A stretch of 43,903 nucleotides of DNA from Seminavis robusta (taxonomy: Eukaryota; Bacillariophyta; Bacillariophyceae; Naviculales; Naviculaceae): NCBI GenBank assembly GCA_903772945.1, contig CAICTM010000885.1, positions 1-43,903 on the forward strand, written 5' to 3'. The notes under the pieces are model-generated. The model ran no database searches and was not told the DNA's origin. It saw nothing but the letters and a program-made list of their open reading frames with translations. A program made the position numbers and the translations under genes. The first letter of the stretch is position 1; every line of letters starts with the position of its first letter. Positions 9,118-21,200 of this stretch are shown piece by piece.

Positions 9118-11380
9118 TATTATTGTTTGATTGTCTTGTCTCTCTACACAGAATGAAGTATGGACTTGGCTATGAAGATGGTGATCAGTGGTTGTTTGCT
9201 GCCTTTCCAATTCAGTCTGCTTGCCTTGCAGACAACCACTTGTGTGCTTCTAGCATTCAGAAGACCAAGCTAGCTAGCTGGGTGCGTGAGCTTACTTCTT
9301 TTTGACTTTCCTTACTTCTTTTTCCACCACCGTAATTTCTGTTGGCGATCCCAAGAATCGCTTGGTCATTGCTGAGACCCTTATTTCGTGGTCACTTAGA
9401 GGAGTTGTTCTGTCACAGTGACTCTCGAAAGTTGAGCTCGCTCGAATCGATGACTCACTCTTTGAAGAAGAACAAGGGCGCGGCAACTGAGAATAGAATA
9501 GTCTACTTCGATGCCTCCAGTCGAATAATATTCGAGTCTGATGATCGCCGAATAGATCCAATCATCATTCTCTCCTCCCCCTTCTCTTCCATTCCTCCCC
9601 GTTTCCATGCTCCTTCCCGTCGTTGAGGTTCATCGTTACAGCAAGAACTATTTATTCATCGGACATGACATTGTATGTACTGTATGTGTGTTGCTACATA
9701 CATGTCATTGTAGAAGACGACCGGCTACGAAACAAAATAATGCTCTGCCCTAGTAGTAGCATGTACCTGTGGGTCCTCTTGATGAGCGACTTGCACTCCA
9801 AAATCCATTGGACTCTTAGAATTGCTTGCTGGATACAGTCATGTACGACATAACTGGAGCTAGTAGCCAGCAGCTATTAAAAAGCAAACACTAATAAACA
9901 ACAGGTATTAATAGCAACAGTACAAAATAGCTGCATCCAAGTGGGGCGCACCTCTGGACTTGCTTCCTGATGAATGAACCTCCACGGAGGCACTGCTTCG
10001 TCAGCCAGAAGCCAATTCAGCCACGGCTGGTAACCAGATAGATGTCACCAGAATAAACCTTCAAGCAATCGAAGCCATGGAAGCGATTCTCATCTGGATG
10101 TTGCTTGCATAGTAGCCGCTTGCTCTGGCTGGTACAAAGGTAGTAGAAGCCTTTATTACAAGTCTGCTGGCCACTAGCTAGCTAGCTAGACGAGACACAA
10201 CTCTACTCATCCACCACGGCAGCATGATTGAATCATTCGATTCAATCCATGGAGCAACTTCACCATCAGGCCATCATGCATCATCAGATTCTTTACTTCT
10301 TCTTGCTTGCGAGGATAGAGGATACTACGATACTACCTCTGCAAGGCAAGGAACTCTCAAGTGCTCTTTTTGTCAAGGGCACTTTTGCTCGCCAGCTCAC
10401 CAGCATCATCATCATCAATAGTATGATGATACTGGTACTCACGACGGCCTGGCAGCCGGCTGGAATGCTTGGATCATTGCCTGAGGCAAGAAAGAAAGGC
10501 AACATTCGGCGCGACGAGGGCAGTTCTTATTGCAAGAGTTGCAGCTGTACCCTGCACATATATATGGCCAGTGGGTAAAGAGCCACTGCGCACTGAGGAC
10601 TGAGGAGTCGCACTGGGCTCCTGAGCTTTGAAAGGAGGAAACATTGGTGTTATATATTTGATGAAAGAGGAGGAACTGCCTAACTCATGAAGAGTTAGAA
10701 AGTGAAAAATAGTCCTACTCTTGGGGCGAAGTCTTGCCATCACGGAATGTTCTTTGGCTCGGCGGCAACGCGCAAACCTGGAAGCGGAGGAAGTAGTGGA
10801 TGATAGCTGAGAGATCTTGATGAGGAGTCGAGTCGAGTCTCAGTCTGATGAATACTGGTGGCGGCGCTCCGAGCGAGCCATGCATAGGGTGGGTGGTGGT
10901 ACAACATACAGCATACACAGCAAGTAAAAAAGTAGTAGTCTACAAAAGGAGTAGTGTGTGAAGTGCACCCTCTTCCACGGCTTTTGCTATAACGCACATT
11001 CAACTTTGCGCGTCAGCCACTGCCATCTACAGTGTCCGAGCATTGACTTGTCAGTCTGAAGGAGATTGCGTTAAATCTCCAGATTCCGCCATGTGCAGTC
11101 TTCAAACACAATGGCTTATGACTCCCAAGGGGAGGTCTCTGGGCTGTCGCTTGATGATGACTACCATGTACGTGCGTGCCCTTCGCTGCACTTTTTGCCC
11201 CCTTCTTTGCTGTGCGGGGATCAAGCAAGGACTGTCCTTTTTCCCTTTTTATTCCTTTTAGTTTCCAATACACAATACAAAATAGCTAGTCTACAATTAC
11301 AAAGCTTCAATCATAGCACCCTATCACAACCTAAAGGCCAGTTGCTACAATAATCTACTAAACTTTGCAAAGACTAGACC
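9118..11380. other. Long gene-poor stretch
   Basis: No ORF of 60 to 116 codons in this 2.3 kb has a motif or composition that I would call coding. The frame of the ArfGAP-like exon 1 stays open up to 9210 but the ATG at 9117 starts the basic MKLRKKS segment and is preferred. A minus-strand ORF (9561-9292) ending EVRKVKKK is unrecognised. CTAGCTAG runs occur at 9270 and 10174 (the latter four CTAG units long). The end of the region is the promoter of the SANT-like gene. Confidence 0.5.
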
Positions 11381-12474
11381 ATGAGCGGCTACAGCAACCA
11401 AGAGGATACTCCCAAGAAACCACTCCGGGCTGGGATGTGGACTCAGGAGGAGATGGTGTATGTGAATGCCCTGGTGAAAGAGTTTCGAGACGGCGCACTC
11501 GATCTGTCCCAGGGAATGACTCTGAGGCGTTTTCTCGCAGAACGATTGCATTGTCATCCCAAGAGAATCTCCAAAAAATACGAAGGCACTGGCCTGAATG
11601 GTCGCACGGGTTACGTAGGACAAACGTACACCCCGGTAGAGCTTAACGAGAGGAAAATTAGACTTGAGCTGCTGAGAGGACAGTTCTTGGAGTCTGTTGA
11701 GAATCTGGATTTATATCATGGCGGCAACATTCCGCGAGCTGCTGCTGCTCAGAGAGATGCTGCTCAGAGAGACGCAGCCGCTTCATCGGGTATCCGGAAT
11801 TCCCTCGTAACGACGCAAATTGGAGTCAATTCTGGTAAGTCTCCTCGTTGTGGAAGCGATGTCTTCAGCTAGTAGCGTTGCTGACCATTTCGTCTTTTGC
11901 AGGAACCGCTGCTCGAAACAGCCAATTGTCCACCGTATCAGGTTCTACAGCACAGTATCTGCAAGCTCGAGCTCGTCTAGCTCAAGCAACTCTGGGCTGC
12001 GCTGATTTGGTATTGTCTGGTGTTGTGAATCCAAATCCAATGGGATCAGTACGCGGTAGTTTCCTTCAGGATGTGTATTCGAGACCAGGTTTGGGTCTGT
12101 TTCCTCCACAAATCAACTCCATGGCGAGCGCTCCTTCTGGGTTGCTCTCGTCGGCTCTCGGGGCATCTCTCGGGGCAACGGATTCTCTCGCATTGAGTTT
12201 GGGGGCGACACATCCATCGTCTTTTCTGCTGGGGGGGAATAGATTTGGTTCCCTCCAATCGAGATTGTCGCCTTTCCACGGCAGTTTGGCGAGCAGTGCT
12301 CTTGGATTACCTACTAGGGGCACAGCCGTCGATTCTAACAGGGAGCAATTGATGACTTCTTTTCTCTCGAATCGGCCGGCCGCTGGAGGTGGTTCCGGTT
12401 CTGATGCGACCAGTCTCCTGGCATTGTCGAATATTAGCTCTTCTCCGCCTTCCGCCTATCCCCACACTGGTTAG
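11381..12474 (+). CDS. SANT/Myb-like domain protein of a diatom-expanded type
   Basis: Exon 1 is 11381-11834 and exon 2 is 11903-12474. The 68-nt intron has GTAAGT and TTTTGCAG ends and the phase is kept (AATTCTG|GA), giving 341 residues. ATG at 11381 is in GACCATGAG. Residues about 18-75 read GMWTQEEMVYVNALVKEF, then TLRRFLAERLHCHPKRISKK and YEGTGLNGR. This is the W..eE..y...Li.eF...L..fLa..L.C.p.RisKKy pattern I associate with a SANT/Myb-like family greatly expanded in diatoms. A short helix rich in Glu/Arg/Leu follows (ELNERKIRLELLRGQFLESV), then an Ala/Gln/Arg-Asp repeat (AAAQRDAAQRDAA) and a Ser/Gly/Leu-rich low-complexity tail. A nuclear DNA-binding or chromatin role is likely but unproven. 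The exon 2 frame is open and uninterrupted to the TAG at 12472. Confidence 0.75.
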
Positions 12475-15225
12475 AGATCCCTCTTAACCATCACCGCCGC
12501 CAATCACTCCAAGGTTCTACCGTATCGGAATCTTGAGGCGGTTGCTGTGACGCATCGGGTCTGTCGGAATCTCGATTCGCTTCTCAAGGATCGCTCTTAT
12601 GGTTGTCGTTTTTGTGGGCAACACGGCATGGAAAATATTCAGACGAAAACTATATAATGGTTTGCATTTGACAGACTTGACTCCTCCACCGTTGATCTTG
12701 ATGGCTGCTCGCGCGTGATAGATAGTTCCAGCATCTGCTCGTATCTCATGATTTGAAGTTAGGGTGTTCATCGAGCTCCTTCGGTCTCTCCTCGAATACT
12801 ACACCTAGCATGGTGTTGGAGCACGACAACTCCAAACTGGGTCGATGGCTCGATCAGCCACGGCGCATCATGCTCCCATGGGTACGGGCGCCCATTGCAC
12901 GGCGACGGTGCTTCGGACGGAGTGGCCAATCTTCCACCCTCTGGTCTCAGCCATAGACTCGACCCCCATTCGTCTCTCCACCTGAAGAAGGTAGCCGTCC
13001 TTTCATCCGCGACGAGTGATTGACCAACTCCGGCTGTTTGGTTTGTAGCTGCTGCCTTGCATGCTTTGAATGAGCAGAGGAGAGCGCATGAAAATGGCTG
13101 ATTTCTGATCCTCCCTGACAGCGTCTTTTTCCGTCACCACCGTAGACACTGCAAAAGTTCAGGGGCACTCACAGCAGGAGGATGGATGGTTGGCTACCAG
13201 TGGTGAATCATTTTTTGCTGGTCTGCTGCGTTCATCTCTTGCTCTGCCTTTGCACTGCCACTTTGTACCGTACTCAGCCTGTAGTGGTACCACCGGTTTT
13301 CTCCATGGTGGTGGTTGGATTGCCGTACGGTACGGTACATGTACCATCTTCGCAATCCATTGCAGTTGCTTTTATGATGCGGAAACAGGGGGAGTACATC
13401 GACTCGACTTTCCTTGCTCCGCTCGCCTGGTTCTACTAGCTAGCTAGGCTAGTACAGTGGTCGTCTGGGCTGGGGGGTGGAGCAAATTATGCCAATCTAG
13501 AGTTTAATAATTAAGAGCCACCAACGCCCTACTAGACAGAAGACAGCGGTAAACAGTGCCTGGAAGTTGTGGACCATGAATTTCAGGGGTGCAGGTACCT
13601 GGTACAGTACCGGCGCGGTCGTAATAATAATAGCCACAAGTACCGGCACAGTCGTAGCTACGTTACATACAGTAAGCAGCGGTAAACCCCATTGTTTTCC
13701 GCACGTTACGGGAATCCTCTTTGTGGGCACTGAGCGAATTGATTTCTCCATCCCCCTAAAGGCCTTCCGTTGCGTTCTTTCTACAGCAACGCCGCCTCTG
13801 ACGTATGTCTAGCTAGGTGACTGTACTTACCAGTAGGGCAAGCGCCGTGTGTTGATCTTACGGTAACTTTGAAGGGGGATGAGGTACAAAATAGTTCTTA
13901 TTTTACATTGTTTTAACATTTTATTACGTCAAGTCCACACGGACACTGCTAATCCTCAAGCGACAAAAGCAAGTTTGGCAAGGCAAAAACTTCATCAGTG
14001 GCAAACCCAAACTTACTTGTCCAGTCTCGAGCAATCCTTGCCCTCCGGAGATGGACTCTACGTACGGTACCGTTTCGACGAGCTCTGGCTAGCCACGGTG
14101 CCTTACCACCCGCCCTTTCTTTCGCGAAGCCTCTCTACCAGCCGGTTCAAGAGGTTGTGGGTCATCTGATTTTACAGAGCTTTTTTTATGCTTTACTCCG
14201 AGTAACATTTTATTTTCCTCAGGTCGACAGAGACAGTTCTAATCCTCACGATGCAGGTCGTCAAGTGGTACCGTCAGGCGTCGGCAAGATGACCCCACGA
14301 AATATCAAGCAATTACTACCATTTCCCTACTGGTATGCACAGAAGCACCGCGTACCCTTCCTACAGTTTACTAGCCAGGCTTGCATGGCGCCGGTCGCTT
14401 CTTTCATTATTTGCGTTGTACTGGTACTTGGCCTGCCAACTGCAGCACCTGCCTCTGGGTAACAGTAAACTGGATGATAGCTATGCATCTTGGTATCATC
14501 CATCCTTTGACCCTGTATCGAATATCGGTATTTTCCTGGCTATCTTGTCCCGTCAGCCTGGGGACGTTTACAAAACCCTGAGTTATTCCGGCTTGGTTTT
14601 ATAGGCCCAAGCTAGGTTTGGTTGTGCCCATCTTTTCAACAACAAAAATGAGTATTGATGGGTCCACTCGCTTGTGGAGCTTTCGAAGAATATGAGTCCG
14701 GTACTCAAATGTGAAGGGGGTCACCTGTATCTATCTTTCGAGATCTTTTGTGGGGAACGAGATGATACGCCAACCGCCAACACACAAGAAGTGCCTCCTC
14801 TGCCGATGATCTCGATCAAGCCTTGTTGACCTGCACTGGGATAGCAGGAGGATGTCACCTTCTATAGATACCGGCCGACTGGCAAGAAGCAGCCAACGAT
14901 CATCATGTTCCAGGCCAAAATTCTGCTTCTTTATTTCTCGTCTCAAAACTTTGAAATTTGGATCCAACAAGAAGGTTTTCGTTCGAAGTGGGGAACGGCA
15001 GGTGAGGAACAGCAAGAGAGGAGAGGAAATCAGTGATTCCCTTTTTGGTAAGGCATTCATGGCACAGCTCTGACTTCATGACGAGCCAATGGTGTTGCGA
15101 CGTGCTTTTCTCTCTCACACGTGTTGCTTTGTGTCACTCGCACCTTCCACAAACTGACATGCGACAGCAATTGAGAAACTATCAGAACAGGAGAAACTTG
15201 TATCGTGAGTGACGAGGAAAGAACA
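12475..15225. other. Long gene-poor stretch with GTAC-rich palindromes
   Basis: Several 60 to 154-codon ORFs occur but none carries a recognisable motif. The longest (13998-14462, plus) has hydrophobic stretches only. The region is marked by short self-complementary words built on GTAC: cgtacggtacggtacatgtacc near 13325, gtacctggtacagtaccgg near 13595 and tacgtacggtaccg near 14057. There is also a CTAGCTAGCTAG run at 13436. Two segments sharing taacattttatt..cctcaggtc/cgtcaagtc..ctaatcctca (13914 and 14206) look like a diverged direct repeat. The last 150 nt precede the kringle-protein gene. Confidence 0.45.
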
Positions 15226-18200
15226 ATGAAGCTTGGTTTGGCTCTCTGTGTGGTGGCTGTGCCATTTCTGCCAGGATCCCATGTAAGATACGCGCAGATA
15301 CAGTCGTTTGTTCACCTCCATTTATCAAAGTGGATACCAACGGAGCGTTTTTCTACTGGTTTCAATTTTCTCAGGGGGAGACGGTCAGGGCCGCTATCAG
15401 CAGTGGAAATGCTAGTTCAGCAGCACTAAGGACTCCCATTGTGTTGTCAAAGGATGCAGTCGGCTGGGATACCAATGGGGGCGACATGCTTGGCCTCAGA
15501 GGTCCGGGCAGCAAGCCAAACCTTCCCATCATTGAGCTTTACCCAGAAGATGCGAGGGATAGGAGCTACAATGGGACGAGGAACCTTTGTGCGATGCAAG
15601 GCAAGAAGCTCTGTACGTTTGAGCGGTTCTGCACTGCGGTTGGAGACAAAATCCAGGGCGTTGGCGATGCAATGAACCCCCATGATGGTGACCAGTGGAT
15701 CGCATACGAATTAGAAACAGGTGTGAGTGCTTGTGGTGATGGTGGTCATTGGTTACAGATTGCCGAAAACAACGAAACGTGGAAAGATTGTCTCGATGTC
15801 AAATGCCCACCTTGGGGAAAGGATCCCTCCAGCCGTGATCGCTTCCATAAGTACATTGCTTGCTGGTAAGTTTTTGAATAAAGCGCATCCTTCGTCAACC
15901 AAGATCCACTTCGGGAGGCTTGACTCACCGGCACGTTGATTGCTGGATCGCAGTGAAATGGAAGAGGCGTACAAACAAGATGAACAAGAAGCCATGCTGC
16001 AGGAGGTAAGATATACTTGTTGACTAAATATATATGACAACCTGAACTTCGACTAATGCATTCACACATCTCTCCTTATCGGCAGATACAAAGAAAAGTT
16101 TCGCTCCTCAAAACGATTGATTTCACAAATCTGAGCCTTCGAGATCGCATCAAACAGGTGGAAAGTGCATCCGGCACGTTGCGAGAAGTCCGCCAAGGTC
16201 TAGAGAGTTTTGATGTGGGTGAAAATGAGTTCTTCCGAGCGGCTCGTGCTTCCTTGATAGAGCACGCCGACACGGGGCTGAATGGGATGTCCAAAGTTAT
16301 CGAGATGATGGAATCTGCCGCTGAGGACGAAACCCGGGCCGATGAAATACCTGCTGGCACATATTCGGGGCGCAAACTGGCACAGGCCGAACAAAACGAA
16401 GGAAAGGCTGAAGCCAACGCCAGGTACAAGTCTAGTAGTGCCAAGAAGCATAGAGCTTATTTCAGCAGGGACCCGATGGCATTGAATATTCACTCGAAGC
16501 TCTCAAAGGTGACGAATTCTGTGATGGATGGATCAATGGATGACATTGAGCGTGTTCTACTTCATGGCTATTCCGAGTACAGCATTGACGCTTCAGGCCA
16601 CGGTCGGAGGATGAAAGATGCGACTGACCCCTGGCAACGCGCCAAGGGGAAGCAGTGCCGAATTCTTGCAGGCTGTGCAAAAACGATGTCACTATACGTG
16701 AGTTCCCTCTTCTTGAGTGGTTGCTTAGCACGAATGTGTGATCCTCTGCGCTGACAAGCATCTTCTATTGTAACAGGATGTGTTCGTTTCGTTCTATGCG
16801 GACGACATTGACACAACAGCAGGAACGGTAAGGATATGCTACGTTTGCCCTCGTCTAAAGCCATGCCGTGTCTAATTTTAAAGGTGATTGCAACATCTAT
16901 CTTCTTTCAGGTGGACACCAATATAGTCAAGTTTGATGAACGGGATCTCATCGCAAAGCACAAGAACATTACAGGTGCGGCCAAGAGTATCCTTCCTGGG
17001 CAGAAATCTGATTACGAACTGGGTTTGACTCCATCGTGCGATGAGCTGCTGAAGTATTTCCACCGTACAGTGGAGCAAGGTGATTTACCAAAGTGGGAAG
17101 GTAAGCAAGCAGTGTTGGTGCCGGTTTTGCGTGTTGAACACACCTCACACTTTCGTCGATATTCAAAGGAGCGACTGTTTCGGAGGTGTGCTTGGCTGAA
17201 GGAACTCCAAAGTATATTGGTTTTGGCCAGATTGCTCAAGCTGTCGGAAGCCGAATCGCAACCATTTTGGCCGAAGAGCAATTGAATTGCGCCTGGGATC
17301 TGCACAACTCAAAAGCTCGGAAGGAAGATCCCCGTTTCAAACATGAACCTTTTGTCTTTGCAGATAGTAGGCAATATCCAGACCCGAACACACGCTTGAC
17401 GATTACGGATCTCCTGATTCCTACTGGACTCAGTCAGAACGCTCGAGATATCCACGGAAAAGTACAATCGGAACAAGACCGCAGCCCTTATGATCGATAT
17501 TTTGATTACCAAGCCTATCATGCCATTGACTTGCGCCATGTAAAGGAGAAGGACAAGAGCAAGAAGTTGAAGGAGCATTTCCATCAAGTCCAGCTTGGAT
17601 TCGGATTTGTCTTTGGCGAAAAACAGTGCGTATCGGCCAGCCACGGTGTCCTGCGACGACTGATTGCGAATCTTGCATTTGGAATACTAATTCGAGAAGC
17701 TCAAATTTGAAACTTTTGCTCTCTTGTTCCATGGCTGCAGGTCGACTGGATTTGTATGCGGTATCAAAGATGCAGTGTTGAATCACGACAAGTCCATGCC
17801 AGGTTTGTATTGTATCGGTCAAATCAAGCTGCCTTTGCAAGCCTTGCGAAGATTGGCATTCTAACAACGGTTGTAATTCCGTTTATCCGTTGTTTCAGGC
17901 CACTGCTGTCTTGATGCTCCGTACGAAAATGAAGGTGAGAGCCTCTCTTGCTGTCAGCAGGGAAGTGCTTTTATAACAAGTCTCACGCTCTTCCTCTGAA
18001 CCATGAAAACTTAGGGGACGACTGGGGGCGCAAGGTGAGTCAATGGGGCCTGACTAGCCTCGTTAGAAACGCAATGCTGAGAGCGAGGACGACAGATGAT
18101 GGTATCCTAAATCACACTGCTCTGCTTATTCGTCCAACAGTTCGACTGCAAACATGAATGCAAACATCCTGGACCGTTCTTTGCTGGCATGTCAACGGAA

Positions 18201-21200
18201 GCGTGTGCAAGTCACGGTGGGACTTGGTGTGCAGCACCTACAAATTGTTGGGATTTGAAGGTTTGCGTAGAGAGTGAAATCAAGTTGGGCAAGGAAAAGG
18301 GACACCACGCTTACGCCAAATATGTGGAGGGCGGCAGAATCACTGATCCAAAAGATGTTCTTGATTGCGGAAGGGCCAGGTGCGTTCAGAAACGACAGAA
18401 TTTTCATGTCGTGAACAAGGTCTCGCTGACAGCCTCGGCGCTTGATGCAGGAAGTACTTTGGCTACGACGAGCATTACACACATGACGACGACGTCTGCG
18501 AGAATGTGCGACAACTAAGGAACACGAGACGATTTAAGGTCCGTCTTTTTGGAGACAGTGGCAACACAGGTTGCGCATACTTTGTCTGACTGTTTCTTTC
18601 AATCGGTATATTACGTTGCAGGATTTGGATCGATTTTTTGGCAGAGGGGCTGATGGCAGTAGCGGCAAGGCTGAAGGTCCAAAAGAAGTGGACTCCGCAA
18701 AAGTCGGCAAGAGGACCTTTTTTGGCGAACTTGTCAAACCAAAGAGAGAACAATCGGGGACCAATCCGGTGCAATCCAATCAGGCTTGGGCTGCAGTAAA
18801 CTTTGTCTTGGAGCTGCTCGTGGATTCCGTTTGGAGCATTTTTTCAACTGTTGCGGGCCTTGATTGTCCCAGTGATCCCACGTTTGTCAGTTATCTTGCA
18901 TGCTTGGGTGTCAAAAACGGAATTATTGTCTTGGTGGCGGCCTTGTACACTATTGCAAAATTCGGACTCGCGATATCCGAGTTTGCTCGTGATCAGTATT
19001 GTACGCGGGGCGCCAATGAAGAATATCGTACATACGAAAACACAGAGGCGATATACGCGAACACGGACACAACTTTCAGGTTTCTGGATCACATTTATGG
19101 GTCACTTGTGGATAACCAAGATGCCAGTGTAAAGAGTCTAGAAAAGAGACTTGAGCAGCTGACAGAGATGGCGAACCAGCAACGAGAAACATTGGGATAC
19201 CTCGTTGATAAAATTGATTCAATGGACGCGCCCAAAGTCACTCATCGACCAACTGAACAGCCAACAAGACATCCAACATCAGCTCCAACTTCAAAAGCTG
19301 ATCTCACACGTCCTACGCCACGACCAACGATTGCCCCCACCACCGAGGACTTCTGCGAGCCTCTTATAGAATTGGAAGACATAACCGCAACTGATTGGTA
19401 TTTGGACAGGTTTGGATGCGATGGTGCTAACCCGTGCCACGCAAGAGTTGATTTGTTGGGGCGATTGTGGGTAGGAGCAAAGGGTTCGGAACGCGGCCCA
19501 GGTTCAAGCTTTGGCACAACCGATTACTTCTTCACAAACAGCAAGACAGACACGAGGAAGATGATATGCGGACAGGTCAGCTATGGGAAATTGGTTGATG
19601 TTGAAGTAATGACCATTTGGAGCGATGGAAGCAGCAACGGAGGAAACGCCGGCATTGGTGTGGCAAATTACAAAGTACAGCCTGCTATTGAGTTCCTTTT
19701 CAAGCGCTGCACACCCAAATTCTCTGTGGAGGATATCCAACAGTTTGATTGGGTTGACAAAGCCGGGGACGCCGGTGAATTCAAATGTCCGAGCAACAAG
19801 CCCTATTGCCTCAAAACTACAGTTGACAGTCAAGGAAAGCTCTGGATGGGAGTCGAAGGTGTTCACTCCGGAGTGGGCCCAAATTTGCAGTACGGTCAAG
19901 GATCCCACTGGCACACTACATCACGCAGCGAGACGTTGAAGTTAATGTGTGGGCAGCCCGCGAAAGTTGAAGCGCACCACTCTGGTGCCTGTGGTTGCAG
20001 CGAAAGAGGCCAAGCAGATTACCTTGGATCCACTTCCAAGACATCATCGGGGAAGACATGCCAACCATGGAGCCAACAATGGCCGCAAAAACACAATCAC
20101 TCACCCAACGACAGGAATATGCTTCCTGGCACAAATGTATGCCGAAACCCCGACAAACATTCCCATGCCTGGTGCTACACAGCGGACCCAAAAGTTCGTT
20201 GGGAGAGCTGCCAGGTTCCCACGTGCTCAAGCAACATGTGTCAGAAACACACAACAGTTCAGATGATCAGCAAGGACAGCTTGAAACACAGCCAGTTCTT
20301 CACCTTGAACCGTGTTTGCACACCTCTTTATACAGAAGGCCTCCTGGTTGGAAGCAAATGGCTGAACAAAGAATGGGGGTGCACGTGGGACAAGCCTTGC
20401 GTTGCGGTCTTAGATTCACATCCAAAACAATTCAACAGGCTTTGGATGGGAAAGGCCGGTGATTCGCATGGGCCTCCAGATGCACGCATTTTCGATGCAC
20501 ACAAGTTCTTCAGGACTGACTCGGCGGAAGCTACGAGGAAGTTGATGTGTGGAGAGGCTGTTACAACCACCACTCTCGGGACTGAGCCGAGGTTCATTGT
20601 CGTACACAATGGACAGGTAACCAATTCCTACCCCGACGGTCATCTGGATGATGCCAAAAAGGAACTTGCTAGAGTGGCGCAGCTTGGAGGAAGCCGGCTG
20701 ATTGCGGAAGTTGTCAAGACGGTGGTACAACAAGATCCACACCATATTGATGGAAACGCCCAAACAAAAGCAAACGGCTTTGATAAGTAAGTTGTTCCGT
20801 TCCAGAACGATTGTGCTGCCGAGTCGAGTCTAACCGTTCACCATTTCCTTGGAACTAGTTTTTGGCACCACTGGGACGACATCAAGGCTGTAAGTTGCTT
20901 GTTTCTATTGTGTCTGGAGCGGGTCTACCTCGACATCCTCAACCTTTGCTTCCGCTAATCTTCTTCTGTTTCTACGGTACTTGTGCTTCAGATGATCGCA
21001 AAAGCTCAGGAATACAATGACCAAATGCGCAAAGTCAAGATCGAAGACGGAGGCAACAAAGTCACATTGGGCTCGATTGCATTCACGCGTATCTGCGAGC
21101 CCATCTACAATGTGGATGATATCACTGAGCTGGAGTGGCACTACTCCCCTTGGGGTAAAGAACCCGTGGTTGCAAAGATAGACTTTGACGGCTTGCTTTG

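Noticed and set aside
13998..14462. 154-codon plus-strand ORF with hydrophobic C-terminus
   Set aside because: No motif, no splice partner, and overlapping ORFs of similar quality in other frames.
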